Assembly: GCA_029432775.1 (NCBI GenBank)
Contig: JAROAZ010000011.1
Span: forward strand, 124,001-188,000
Length of the DNA: 64,000 nt
Reading direction: 5' to 3'
Source: Pontiellaceae bacterium B12227
GTDB lineage: Bacteria; Verrucomicrobiota; Kiritimatiellia; Kiritimatiellales; Pontiellaceae
The notes under the pieces are model-generated. The model was not told the origin of the DNA. It saw only the letters and a list, made by a program, of their open reading frames with translations, and did not search any database. This document shows, piece after piece, positions 16,974-27,826 of this stretch. Every line of letters begins with the position of its first letter. Within the stretch, counting starts at the first letter, position 1. The translations under genes and the position numbers were made by a program.

Positions 16974-19019
16974 ATGAAACCTCCTTTTAAACCGTATAAG
17001 CCGAAAGGGCGTCTAAAGGGCGCATATGCAGAGGCGACGTTGCTCAATGACGAGGGGCTGCAGGCGCTTTGCCCATCTTATACCGAGCTGGCTGAGTCCA
17101 GTGTCCGCTTTCAGGATAGCGTGCTGCTCGGTAAGGGAGCGGTGAAGGAAGTCTATAAAACCTTCAATAACCATACGCAGCGCTGGGTGGCCATGGCGCG
17201 GTTGCGGGCGGATCGGGGACCGGAGTTTTACGATCTGTTTGTCCATGAAGCATGGCTGACGGCTTCCTTGAATCATCCGAATATTATTACCATTCATGAT
17301 GCAGGAATTGATGAGGAGAGCCGGCCTTTTTTTACGATGGATCTGAAGGGAAACTCCAACCTTGCGGATCGGGTAAAAGGGCCGAAGTCGGACCGCCGCG
17401 AACTCCTGCAGATATTTATAAAAGTGTGCGACGCGGTGGCCTATGCGCACTCCAGAGGGATTATTCATCTGGACCTGAAACCGGATAATATTCAGGCCGA
17501 TGAGTTTGGAGAAGTACTCGTCTGTGACTGGGGGCTGGCGAAGCAGATTGGAGAAACGGAGGAGGGCGAAGATGAAATGCCGCCCGCGCTGCGTCCCATC
17601 GACAATATGACGTTGGTGGGGGAGATTAAAGGCAGTCTCGGTTTTATGGCTCCGGAGCAGGTGATGCCCGGTTCGGTGAAAGATCGCCGAACGGATGTTT
17701 TTGCGCTGGGATGTATGCTGTATTTAATTATGACCGGTCAGTCGCCTTTTACCGGATCGCCGGAAAAGGTTCTTGAAGCGACGCGTAAAGGCGAGGTGAT
17801 GCCGCCTCGCAAACAGTATCCTGAACAGCATATTCCTGAGGCGTTGGAGGCGGTCATCATGAAGGCAACGGCCAAGCTGCCGGATGATCGGTATGATTCG
17901 GCCGAGGCGCTGCGGGATGAAATTTTTAATTTTCTCGGTGGATATTCGACGGTAGCCGAAAAGCCTGGTTTTTTTCGTGAAGCGCGGCTGTTTCTTGCCC
18001 GAAACCGACTTCCGGTGGCCATCGTCCTGTGCTCGGTAGTTGCCCTTTCGGTTATCAGCGTACTCTTTATTCAGGATTTAAAACGGCAACAACGGGAAAC
18101 GGCACTGCAACGGGAACGTGCGGCTCAGGAACGGGAACGTGCGACTGAGTTTGAGGCCCAGGCGGAAACCGTTTCAATTTTGTATCAGGATGAATTGGAT
18201 CGCTCGGAAAATGAGCGAGAGAAACTGGCACGAAAACTGGCGACATCAGCCAGTGATCTTAAGAAACTGGGTATTTTTATTAAGCCGGCGGAAACCGTTC
18301 GTGAAGCGCGGAAGTTGGTGGACTCGGCTTTTTCTCTGGATCCGGATTGTGCAAGTGCCCGGCTTCAGCGCTTCTCTCTTGACTGTATTACGCTGGATTT
18401 TAAAACTGCGCTTACACATCCGGTTACTCCCGATAGTAATGTGGCGGACTATCTTTTGTTTGCGGAGGCATTTTCCCCCTATAATTTTTCGGATGAGCGC
18501 CGTCCGACCATCTTGCAACTGACTACGTTTCTGGAACATGCCCTGAGGATTAATCCGAGTCGCGCTGCCTTGATGGAGAGAATCATTGCGTATGACCATG
18601 CAATCCGATCCGATAAGAACGACTATGTTTCGGTGGTCGAGTCGCTTCTTCAGTACGCGAATGATCAGAGTGATGAACTTTTTCTGGAATACGAGACTGA
18701 GTCATCTTTATTGACCCTTGTTTACGAACAGAGATCGCGACTGGTTGTTACGACCGAGTGGGGGTCGAATGAAAGTCTATTACGATTTTTTTCTTTTCGT
18801 TCCTTTAAGCCGGTCGGAAAGGGGCGGTTTTATCTGAAGGACCTTCATAACCTCCAGATAGAAACCCTCGACCTTCGAGCCTGTAATACCCTTGTAATCA
18901 ACGAGACCTTGGACCTTCCGTTGCTGCGTACCATCTATATACGAAAAGGGCAGCTGAATGAGGAAAGAGTGCGCAAAGCCATTCGCGCCAATGAGCCCTT
19001 TGAAATTATTGTTGAGTAA
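16974..19019 (+). CDS. Transmembrane Ser/Thr protein kinase with WNK-like lysine placement (copy 2)
   Basis: A 681-residue paralogue of the kinase at 11025, similar along its whole length. The glycine loop is GKGAVKEVY (53-61) with Lys58; the strand-3 site is again Ala (WVAMARL, Ala75). Alpha-C Glu92, HLDLKPDN (D167), DWGLAK (D186) and an APE motif complete the active site. The membrane helix is at about 347-368, followed by an Arg/Glu-rich coiled coil (QRERAAQERERA) longer than in copy 1, then a helical domain and an LRR-like end. No clear SD precedes the ATG, which lies 27 bases after a hairpin repeat. It should pair with the sigma factor at 16220. Confidence 0.9.
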   Translation: MKPPFKPYKPKGRLKGAYAEATLLNDEGLQALCPSYTELAESSVRFQDSVLLGKGAVKEVYKTFNNHTQRWVAMARLRADRGPEFYDLFVHEAWLTASLNHPNIITIHDAGIDEESRPFFTMDLKGNSNLADRVKGPKSDRRELLQIFIKVCDAVAYAHSRGIIHLDLKPDNIQADEFGEVLVCDWGLAKQIGETEEGEDEMPPALRPIDNMTLVGEIKGSLGFMAPEQVMPGSVKDRRTDVFALGCMLYLIMTGQSPFTGSPEKVLEATRKGEVMPPRKQYPEQHIPEALEAVIMKATAKLPDDRYDSAEALRDEIFNFLGGYSTVAEKPGFFREARLFLARNRLPVAIVLCSVVALSVISVLFIQDLKRQQRETALQRERAAQERERATEFEAQAETVSILYQDELDRSENEREKLARKLATSASDLKKLGIFIKPAETVREARKLVDSAFSLDPDCASARLQRFSLDCITLDFKTALTHPVTPDSNVADYLLFAEAFSPYNFSDERRPTILQLTTFLEHALRINPSRAALMERIIAYDHAIRSDKNDYVSVVESLLQYANDQSDELFLEYETESSLLTLVYEQRSRLVVTTEWGSNESLLRFFSFRSFKPVGKGRFYLKDLHNLQIETLDLRACNTLVINETLDLPLLRTIYIRKGQLNEERVRKAIRANEPFEIIVE

Positions 19020-19205
19020 GATTCAGCTGGGTTCATCCCGTTGTTTCCTCTCTTGAGTTTGTGCACCCTTCCTCTTTATTTGGAATAGGCGTGTCCCAAA
19101 GCACGCTTCCTTTGGTCATATACAACATAATTGATGCACCTTGATGAAGGTGATTCGCGGATATGCGCTCGGATTCAAGTCGTATTCATTTTAAGGGAAT
19201 ACAGT

Positions 19206-19613
19206 ATGAAGAAATTAAAGAAAAGAGGAGCGATAGGCTGCTGGAGCAGGATGATGCTTATTTTAGGGCTCTCTTTGGCGCAGTCGGCGTCTGCGATATC
19301 TGGCGTGGAGGTGATAACGGGGGGTACTGGATCCATAAGAGATAATATTAATTACGTTGCAGGGAACGGTGTTGGGCTGCCCCCAAACGTTATACACCTT
19401 CGCTGTGAAAATCTCCGGTTCATTAGTACTACGAAGGGCCGACGCACCGCGAGAATGGGAACCCTTTACCAAATTCGACGAATACGCCGACCCGCGCCTG
19501 CCGGTGATCTCGGTTCGGTTTACGACAAAGTGCAACTCACCCCGCATTCAAACTTGCCCGGAAATTTATTCTACAAATTGAATGTTCACATGCCTGCTTC
19601 AGTCCTGCCTTAA
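19206..19613 (+). CDS. Small secreted protein, doubtful or chimeric
   Basis: The 135-residue product has a convincing signal peptide (MKKLKKRGAIG, then MMLILGLSLAQSASA), with AGGGAATAC upstream of ATG 19206. After about residue 45 the sequence is Arg/Pro-rich and unlike a secreted domain. From about 19357 two other frames also stay open, as in non-coding insertions. I read it as the 5' end of an exported-protein gene whose remainder was replaced by unrelated DNA, or a genuine orphan. I do not recognise a family. Confidence 0.35.
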   Translation: MKKLKKRGAIGCWSRMMLILGLSLAQSASAISGVEVITGGTGSIRDNINYVAGNGVGLPPNVIHLRCENLRFISTTKGRRTARMGTLYQIRRIRRPAPAGDLGSVYDKVQLTPHSNLPGNLFYKLNVHMPASVLP

Positions 19614-19662
19614 AAAACTGTCGGGGGATTAAATTTAATAAATAAAGAAAACGGGAATGAGA

Positions 19663-21420
19663 TCAGCTGGGCGAGTGGAGCAGCAGCTCATAAAGCTGTC
19701 TATAGTAGCCGTCATTGGCCATTAACTCATCATGCGTGCCCTGATCCACCAGCTCACCGTGGCGCATCACCAGAATACGATCGGCGTTGCGGATGGTGGA
19801 AAGGCGGTGGGCGATCACGATGGACGTCCGGTTGGACATCAGTTTGGCCAGCGCGTCCTGAATCAGTATTTCTGTTGCCGTGTCCACACTGGCGGTGGCT
19901 TCATCCAGCACAAACAGGAGTTCCGGATCCTGTGCTAACGCCCGGGCCATGACCAACAGTTGTTTCTGGCCGAGAGAGAGGCCGGCGCCCCGTTCATTCA
20001 TCACGGTGTCATAGCCATCGGGCATCGCCTCGATGAAGGTATGGGCATTAACTGTATGCGCGGCTCGAATGATGTCGGCCCTTTCAACACCCGGCGTACT
20101 CAGACTGATATTTTCTGCCACCGATCCTGTAAAAATGAACGGGTCTTGAAAAACATAACCGAGCCGTGTGCGGAGGTCATGTTTGGCAAAGTTTTTGATA
20201 TCTGTTCCGTCAATGGTAACAGAGCCCTGCTGCACATCGTAGAACCGGCCGATCAGATTAATGATGGTACTTTTTCCGGCGCCCGTTGCGCCAACGACTG
20301 CCAGCACCTGACCGGGCTCGACTTCAAAGGACAGGTTTTTAATGACCCAGTTATCCTCAATATAGGCAAAGCTGACGTCGTTAAAGGCGATGGTGCCGGC
20401 AATGCCCTCCGGCGTTGCGACATCATCCCGATCGTTGATCTCCTCTTTGGTATCCAGTAGATCAAAAACACGTTCAATCGATGCCATGGCCACCTGAAAC
20501 GAGCCGACTTTATCTGACAGCGATCCCAATGGTTGGAAAAAACCTTTCAGATAAGCCAGAAAGGCAATCAGCGTTCCAAGCGTCAGCAGATCTGAATGGG
20601 CCATAATCAGCGTGCCGCCGATTGCCAGCGTAATCAGCTGGGCCACAATCTGGCCGCTTTCCATGGTGGGGAAATAGAGGCTGAACCATTTGACCTCGTC
20701 ATAGTAGGCCGAGCGGAGGTGTTTGTTCCGCCCTTCAAAATCTTCGATTGCGCTGGTTTCGCGATTAAACAGCTGAATCGTGGTCATTCCGGTGAGGTCT
20801 TCCTGGATGAGGGCATTCAGGTTCGACTGCCGGTCGCGGATATCCCGGTTGGCGTTACGCAGCTTCACGTTCACGAAATACATCAGAACGAAAAGGAAGG
20901 GCAGGGTGGCAAAGATGGAAATTGATAGCCGCGGGCTGAACCAGACCATGTAACCCATGATGCCGATAATCATGAACAGGTCGGCAATGGAGCCCACCAC
21001 GCCCTCCGTCACAAAGTGCTGGAGGCGTTCGATGTCCGATGTCACGCGGCTCATCAGCGTGCCGATGGCGGTTTTATCGAAATAGCCCTGATGAAGCCGG
21101 AGAACTTTGCGGAACACAGCCAGTCGTAGGTCGTAGATAATTTTCTGGCCGATCCAGGCCGTCAGCAACGTCTGGAGATAGCGGACCACATAGCCCACCG
21201 CCGCTATGCTGATATAGATAAGGCCCAGATGCAGGAGCTGGTCGAGGCGCTCGTCCAGCGGTGATGCGTCATTTCGCAGGACATCGTCGGTGATCCGCTG
21301 CAGCAGCACCGGCAGAAAGTTAATCGACAGCGTCGTAAACATGATCAGACTGAACGCAAGCGCCAGCCAGCCGGAGTAGGGTTTGGCATAGGAGAGGAAG
21401 CGGCGGCCCTTATTCATCAT
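19663..21420 (-). CDS. ABC exporter half-transporter, consensus catalytic Glu subunit
   Basis: A 585-residue fused membrane/ATPase half-transporter. Six helices occupy about 15-310. The ATPase domain has Walker A VGATGAGKST, a Q-loop (VFQDPFIF), signature LSLGQ (not LSGGQ), Walker B LFVLDEATASVD with the catalytic Glu, and switch His in IAHRLSTIR. Its start overlaps the stop of the upstream exporter gene by four bases (ATGA), so the two form a heterodimer. Such pairs export lipids, drugs or peptides; the substrate cannot be told here. The altered signature would complete the partner's degenerate ATP site. Confidence 0.93.
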   Translation of the reverse strand: MMNKGRRFLSYAKPYSGWLALAFSLIMFTTLSINFLPVLLQRITDDVLRNDASPLDERLDQLLHLGLIYISIAAVGYVVRYLQTLLTAWIGQKIIYDLRLAVFRKVLRLHQGYFDKTAIGTLMSRVTSDIERLQHFVTEGVVGSIADLFMIIGIMGYMVWFSPRLSISIFATLPFLFVLMYFVNVKLRNANRDIRDRQSNLNALIQEDLTGMTTIQLFNRETSAIEDFEGRNKHLRSAYYDEVKWFSLYFPTMESGQIVAQLITLAIGGTLIMAHSDLLTLGTLIAFLAYLKGFFQPLGSLSDKVGSFQVAMASIERVFDLLDTKEEINDRDDVATPEGIAGTIAFNDVSFAYIEDNWVIKNLSFEVEPGQVLAVVGATGAGKSTIINLIGRFYDVQQGSVTIDGTDIKNFAKHDLRTRLGYVFQDPFIFTGSVAENISLSTPGVERADIIRAAHTVNAHTFIEAMPDGYDTVMNERGAGLSLGQKQLLVMARALAQDPELLFVLDEATASVDTATEILIQDALAKLMSNRTSIVIAHRLSTIRNADRILVMRHGELVDQGTHDELMANDGYYRQLYELLLHSPS

Positions 21421-23183
21421 TCCGCCTCCAGTTTCTGTTCCAGTTGCTGGAGGGTATTGAGTTCAGAATAATAGCCCGGCAGTTTAATCAGCTCATCATG
21501 GGTTCCGCGCTGGGTAATCTGCCCGTCCTCAATCACAATAATGGTGTCGGCATAACGCAGCGTGGAAATACGGTGGCTGACAAACAGCGTCGTGCGGTTC
21601 TTCATCACGGGTTGGAGCTTCGACATAATGGCTGCTTCGGTCTGGGTGTCGACGGCCGAAAGCACATCATCCAGAATCAGAATATCCGGCTTGCGGGCAA
21701 TCGCCCGGCTGATGGACGTGCGCTGCCGTTGTCCGCCCGAAAGGGTCACGCCGCGTTCGCCCAGCATCGTTTCATATTTTTCAGGGAAGGTTTCAACATC
21801 GTGGTGCAGGTGAGCAATATCAGCCGCCCAGCTGATTACCGATCCGTCAATATCGTCCAGCCCGAAGCCGATGTTGTGTTCCAGCGTCCGGGAAAAGAGA
21901 ATCGGTTCCTGGGCCGCATAGCCGATCATGCCGCGCAACTGCGTGAGCGGCAGATCCTGGATATCGGTTCCACCGATTTCAATGGAACCCGCCGTCGGGT
22001 CTGCCAGCCGCGCAACGAGCGAAGTCAGCAGCGTTTTTCCACTTCCGGTCGGGCCGGTAATGCCGAGCGTCTGGCCGGCAGGTACATCCAGATTGATATT
22101 TCTGAGGAATGTACGTCCGCCAATCTCCAGTTCCAATCCCTGGAAATGAATCGATGCTTCCGGGCGGTTTCCAGACATTGGAAGTTCGGAATTTTCCTGA
22201 ATCTTCGGTTCGCGATCCAGGATTTCCTTAATACGCAGCCAGCTCACTTTCCCGCGCTGCAGCATGGAGAGCACCCAGCTGATGGCCAGCAGCGGCCACT
22301 GCATGTAGAGCAGGTAGGCCGAAAACTGCGTCAGCGTTCCCAGAGTCAATTCGCCGGCAATCACTTTGCGGCCGCCGACCACCATAATCAGAATGGTGCC
22401 GAGGCCGAACCCGAAGGACATAAAGGAAAAGAGGAAATGGCGCGTGGCCGCCACGCGCATATTTTTCCCGATCAGGTCGGTGTTTAAGCCCTCGAACGCC
22501 TCATTTCTGCGCTTCTCCAGTGCAAACCCTTTAATGCAGCGAATGCCCGAAAAGGTTTCCTGGGAATAATTTGAAACCTCCGACACATGTTCCTGCAGTT
22601 CCTGCTGGTAGCGGCGCATAATACGGAGAATCAGGAAAAAGATCAGTACCATCGGGGTAAACAGGCCGATCACAATAAGGGCCAGTTGAACATCGGCCAG
22701 CACCATGACAAACGAGGCCATAATGATCACCAGAATAGTACGCGATCCCTGCAGGCAGCCCTGGCCGATCGAATCCCGGATAATATTGATGTCCGACGAG
22801 AGTCGGGTCATCAGGTCGCCGGTCCGTTCGGACCGGAAAAACGCCTGATCCATTCGGGTCAGATGACGGAACACATCGTTGCGCAGGGTATATTCCACCT
22901 TGTGCGAAAGCTTCATGGGGAGTTTGCGCAGATAACGCGAAAAGAAAACGGAAACCGCTCCGACTGCAACAAAGTAGACCAGATAGCGGATCAGCAGTTG
23001 GTTCGTGAGCGTTCCGGCCTCCAGTCCATCGATCATCCAGCGTGTAAACACCGGCAATGTCAGGTTGCATCCCACGGTAATCAGCCCGCATAGAATGGTT
23101 CCGAAGAGGTCCTTTCTGTACGGTCGGAAATATTGGGATAATCTGGCGGATTGTTTTTCGATAAGAGAACTCCGTTCAACCAT
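21417..23183 (-). CDS. ABC exporter half-transporter, degenerate catalytic site subunit
   Basis: A 588-residue half-transporter. The frame is open back to 23288, but MVERSSLIEKQSARL at 23183 fits the family start better. Membrane helices cover about 20-330. The ATPase has Walker A TGPTGSGKT, canonical LSGGQRQR and switch His in VSHRIST, but Walker B reads ILILDDVLSAVD, with Asp in place of the catalytic Glu. This Glu-to-Asp change, with LSLGQ in the partner, is the pattern of heterodimeric exporters with one active and one degenerate ATP site (TM287/288, BmrCD type). It is the first gene of the pair and is divergent from the flavin reductase. Confidence 0.92.
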   Translation of the reverse strand: MVERSSLIEKQSARLSQYFRPYRKDLFGTILCGLITVGCNLTLPVFTRWMIDGLEAGTLTNQLLIRYLVYFVAVGAVSVFFSRYLRKLPMKLSHKVEYTLRNDVFRHLTRMDQAFFRSERTGDLMTRLSSDINIIRDSIGQGCLQGSRTILVIIMASFVMVLADVQLALIVIGLFTPMVLIFFLILRIMRRYQQELQEHVSEVSNYSQETFSGIRCIKGFALEKRRNEAFEGLNTDLIGKNMRVAATRHFLFSFMSFGFGLGTILIMVVGGRKVIAGELTLGTLTQFSAYLLYMQWPLLAISWVLSMLQRGKVSWLRIKEILDREPKIQENSELPMSGNRPEASIHFQGLELEIGGRTFLRNINLDVPAGQTLGITGPTGSGKTLLTSLVARLADPTAGSIEIGGTDIQDLPLTQLRGMIGYAAQEPILFSRTLEHNIGFGLDDIDGSVISWAADIAHLHHDVETFPEKYETMLGERGVTLSGGQRQRTSISRAIARKPDILILDDVLSAVDTQTEAAIMSKLQPVMKNRTTLFVSHRISTLRYADTIIVIEDGQITQRGTHDELIKLPGYYSELNTLQQLEQKLEAE

Positions 23184-23336
23184 TTCAAGGTATCGGCTTC
23201 GAAAATGAATGCAAGCCCGCTTTCCAATGTTCGGAAATACGGGTGGTTCGGTTTGACTTTCCAATGGTTGGAAACTATAAACGCGCACCTTTAGCGAACA
23301 GTACTAAAAAGGTCTGTTTATAGAGTGAGGAAAGCC
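23184..23336. promoter_or_regulatory. Divergent intergenic region with two dispersed palindromes
   Basis: The region between the exporter start and the reductase start holds one near-perfect (23222-23236) and one perfect (23259-23273, TTCCAA TGG TTGGAA) palindrome 37 bases apart. GAGG at 23326-23329 is the SD of the reductase. Promoters for both directions must lie here, but no clear -35/-10 pair stands out. Confidence 0.5.
23259..23273. repeat. Dispersed palindrome, perfect copy (intergenic)
   Basis: TTCCAA TGG TTGGAA, extended to TTTCCAA...TTGGAAA, in the divergent promoter region. Confidence 0.9.
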
Positions 23337-23996
23337 ATGTTATCGACCAAGAAAAAAAGAAGCACCTGCAAGGTGCTGGAAATTCGGAAGCTCACGGCGG
23401 AAACCTCCGTGGTCCGCATTGAGCGTATTAAGATGGATTTCGAGCCGGGACAGTATATCCGGATCGGCATCGAAGGGGATCCGGAAATTCGCGACTATTC
23501 AGTCTATTCCGGCGGCCACGCCGATTATCTCGAAGTGCTGGTGCGCCGAGTGGAAGACGGGCTGGTTTCCAAGCAGCTTTGCGATCTGAATGTGGGCGAC
23601 TCCGTCAGCGTCGGCGGACCCTATGGTCACTTTAAACTGCTCGAAGAGGTCCGAAGCAAACCGCTGCTGCTGATTGCCACCGGTACCGGGATCTCCCCGT
23701 TCCACAGTTTTGTTGATTCCTACCAAGGTCTCGGTTTTAAGCTGATCCACGGAACGGCCCGCGCAGACGAAGCCTACGAGTCGGACTTCTATGGCGAAGG
23801 CTATTTTCACTGTGTGTCCCGGGAAGAGGGCGGCGATTTTAAAGGACGGGTTACCGAATACCTGAAAACGCTGGAAATAGATCCCGATACGAACGCATTC
23901 CTCTGCGGAAACTGCGACATGATCTACGAAGCATTCGACATGCTTCAGGATAAAGGGCTTCCAACCGCCCAGATCCACACCGAGGTTTACTTTTAA
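23337..23996 (+). CDS. FAD/NAD(P)-binding ferredoxin-reductase-like protein
   Basis: A 219-residue protein of the ferredoxin-NADP reductase fold. The FAD domain has PGQYIRIGIEG and the RDYSVYSG flavin motif (R-x-Y-S). The nucleotide domain has LLIATGTGISPFHSF and the C-terminal FLCGNCDMIYEAF segment, ending in an aromatic residue (TEVYF) as reductases do. I took ATG 23337 (SD GAGG, 7-base spacing) rather than GTG 23325. It has no 2Fe-2S domain, so it needs a separate electron acceptor such as a ferredoxin or oxygenase/desaturase partner. None is adjacent. Confidence 0.85.
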   Translation: MLSTKKKRSTCKVLEIRKLTAETSVVRIERIKMDFEPGQYIRIGIEGDPEIRDYSVYSGGHADYLEVLVRRVEDGLVSKQLCDLNVGDSVSVGGPYGHFKLLEEVRSKPLLLIATGTGISPFHSFVDSYQGLGFKLIHGTARADEAYESDFYGEGYFHCVSREEGGDFKGRVTEYLKTLEIDPDTNAFLCGNCDMIYEAFDMLQDKGLPTAQIHTEVYF

Positions 23997-23998
23997 TC

Positions 23999-24069
23999 GC
24001 CACGAAAAGGCACAAAAGCACAAAGACGCCGTTCGTTCGGTTTTCGTGCCTCTTGTGCCTCTTTATGGC
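23999..24069. repeat. GCCACGAA...TTCGTGGC-type hairpin repeat, copy 2
   Basis: The arms GCCACGAAAAGGCACAAAA and GTGCCTCTTTATGGC match the element at 16874-16947. The right arm has decayed (TTTATGGC for TTCGTGGC). It fills the gap between the reductase and miaB. Confidence 0.75.
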
Positions 24070-24087
24070 TAACCAGATGTTATTAAT

Positions 24088-25419
24088 ATGAAATGTTGCG
24101 TTGTCACATTAGGCTGCCAGATGAACCAGTCGGATTCCGAGCGGATCCGTAGCGTGATCGAGGGCATGGGTTTTGAAATGACCGAGGTGGAAGAGGAAGC
24201 CTCTTTAATCGGTGTGGTTGCCTGTTCCGTGCGTCAGAAAGCCATCGATAAGGTCTATAGTAAAATCCGGAAATGGAATCAGTGGAAAAATGAAAAGCCG
24301 CTGGTCACCTTTGTTTCCGGCTGCATTCTTCCGGCCGACGAAGAAAAGTTTCTCAAACTGTTCGATCTTGTTTTCCGTATGAACGAGCTGCCGGACCTGC
24401 CCGACATGCTGCACCAATGCGGCGTGACGACCGAATTCTCGGCAAAGCACCCGCTCAACGACCTGCACCGCGAAGATGAGCGGACCGATTTCTGGCAGGT
24501 GGAGCCCACCTACAGCTCCGACTTCGATGCCTTTGTGCCGATCCAGAACGGCTGCGATAAATTCTGCTCCTTCTGCGCAGTACCCTATACCCGCGGCCGC
24601 GAGGTTTCCCGCTCCAGTGAGGATATTCTGGCCGAAGTGCAGAAACTGGTCGATCAGGGCGTAAAGGTCATCACGCTGCTCGGTCAGAATGTGAATTCCT
24701 ACGGGCTCGATAAAAAGGGCGAGGAGATCTCATTTGCTGAACTGCTGCGGAAAGTCGGGGAACTGGGAAATGCAAGCGGCAAAGATTTCTGGGTCTATTT
24801 CACTTCGCCGCACCCGCGCGATATGACCCGCGACGTCATCGAAGCCATTGCTGACTATCAATGCCTGGCCAAACAGATTCATCTGCCGGTGCAGAGCGGC
24901 GACGAAAAACTGCTGCGACGCATGAACCGCAACCACAGCGTCGACGACTATCTGCAGATTGTAAGCGACATCCGCGAGCTGCTGCCGACCGCCACCATCT
25001 TTACCGATATCATCGTCGGCTTCAGCGGCGAGACGGATGAGCAGTTTGAAAAAAGTGCCGAGCTGATGGAGCTGGTCAAATATAACATGGCCTACATCGC
25101 CAAATATTCGCCGCGCGTCGGTGCCCGAGCGGCACGCTGGGACGACGATATCACTCCGCAGCAGAAGAGCGAGCGTCTGGCCCGGCTGAGCGATGTGCTG
25201 AAAAAGACCTCGCAGGAATATAACGATGCCCTTATCGGCACAACCTGTACCGTGCTGGTCGAACGGGTGGACCCCCGGCAGGAAGGTGCTCTGCAGGCCC
25301 GGACCGAAGGCAAGCTGCCGGTCCGGATTGTCGATGCGCCCGCAACACTGGTTGGAACCTTCCAAACCGTGGAAATCACCTCAGCGGCCGCACTCTCGCT
25401 GACCGGTAAGCTGGTTTGA
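24088..25419 (+). CDS. miaB: tRNA-2-methylthio-N6-dimethylallyladenosine synthase MiaB
   Basis: A 443-residue radical-SAM methylthiotransferase that adds the 2-methylthio group to i6A37 in tRNAs reading UNN codons. The N-terminal domain carries three auxiliary-cluster cysteines (TLGCQMNQSDSERI, VVACSVRQKA, SGCILPADE). The radical-SAM cluster is C156-x3-C160-x2-C163 (CDKFCSFC) followed by VPYTRGREVSRS, typical of MiaB. A TRAM domain ends the protein (about 375-443). SGCILPADE replaces the usual GC-x-AQ, a small deviation. It depends on Fe-S assembly, for which a complete SUF operon lies at 51-59 kb. Confidence 0.95.
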   Translation: MKCCVVTLGCQMNQSDSERIRSVIEGMGFEMTEVEEEASLIGVVACSVRQKAIDKVYSKIRKWNQWKNEKPLVTFVSGCILPADEEKFLKLFDLVFRMNELPDLPDMLHQCGVTTEFSAKHPLNDLHREDERTDFWQVEPTYSSDFDAFVPIQNGCDKFCSFCAVPYTRGREVSRSSEDILAEVQKLVDQGVKVITLLGQNVNSYGLDKKGEEISFAELLRKVGELGNASGKDFWVYFTSPHPRDMTRDVIEAIADYQCLAKQIHLPVQSGDEKLLRRMNRNHSVDDYLQIVSDIRELLPTATIFTDIIVGFSGETDEQFEKSAELMELVKYNMAYIAKYSPRVGARAARWDDDITPQQKSERLARLSDVLKKTSQEYNDALIGTTCTVLVERVDPRQEGALQARTEGKLPVRIVDAPATLVGTFQTVEITSAAALSLTGKLV

Positions 25420-25423
25420 TGAC

Positions 25424-25438
25424 TTCCAACCTTTGGAA
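25424..25438. repeat. Dispersed palindrome, perfect copy (intergenic)
   Basis: TTCCAA CCT TTGGAA five bases after the miaB stop. A one-mismatch copy lies inside miaB at 25360. Confidence 0.9.
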
Positions 25439-25503
25439 AAGGGGGTGGTGTCTTGACATCAACCCCGCTTTCAAATAGACAAACCGACTCCTTTTTATAG
25501 TGA

Positions 25504-27714
<2,211 letters not shown>

Positions 27715-27740
27715 ACGGTCAACGCTTTAATACCTTTGGA

Positions 27741-27774
27741 AGCCGGACTCTTTGCAGTCCGGCTTTTTTATTTT
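27741..27774 (+). terminator. Intrinsic terminator of icd
   Basis: AGCCGGACT (27741-27749) pairs exactly with AGTCCGGCT (27756-27764) around a 6-base loop and is followed by TTTTTATTTT. It is GC-rich with a good T tract. Confidence 0.9.
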
Positions 27775-27826
27775 CTGCGCTCCCTGTCTTCTATCCACTG
27801 TTTCAGTAAATTCGTTGAGAAGGTAG

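Noticed and set aside
19309..19430. Integron attC-like inverted repeat and a 14-base match to the 3' end of 23S rRNA (complement)
   Set aside because: GATAACG...CGTTATAC and CGGTTCATTAGTAC are suggestive, but there is no integrase, no second cassette and no further rRNA similarity; chance is likely.
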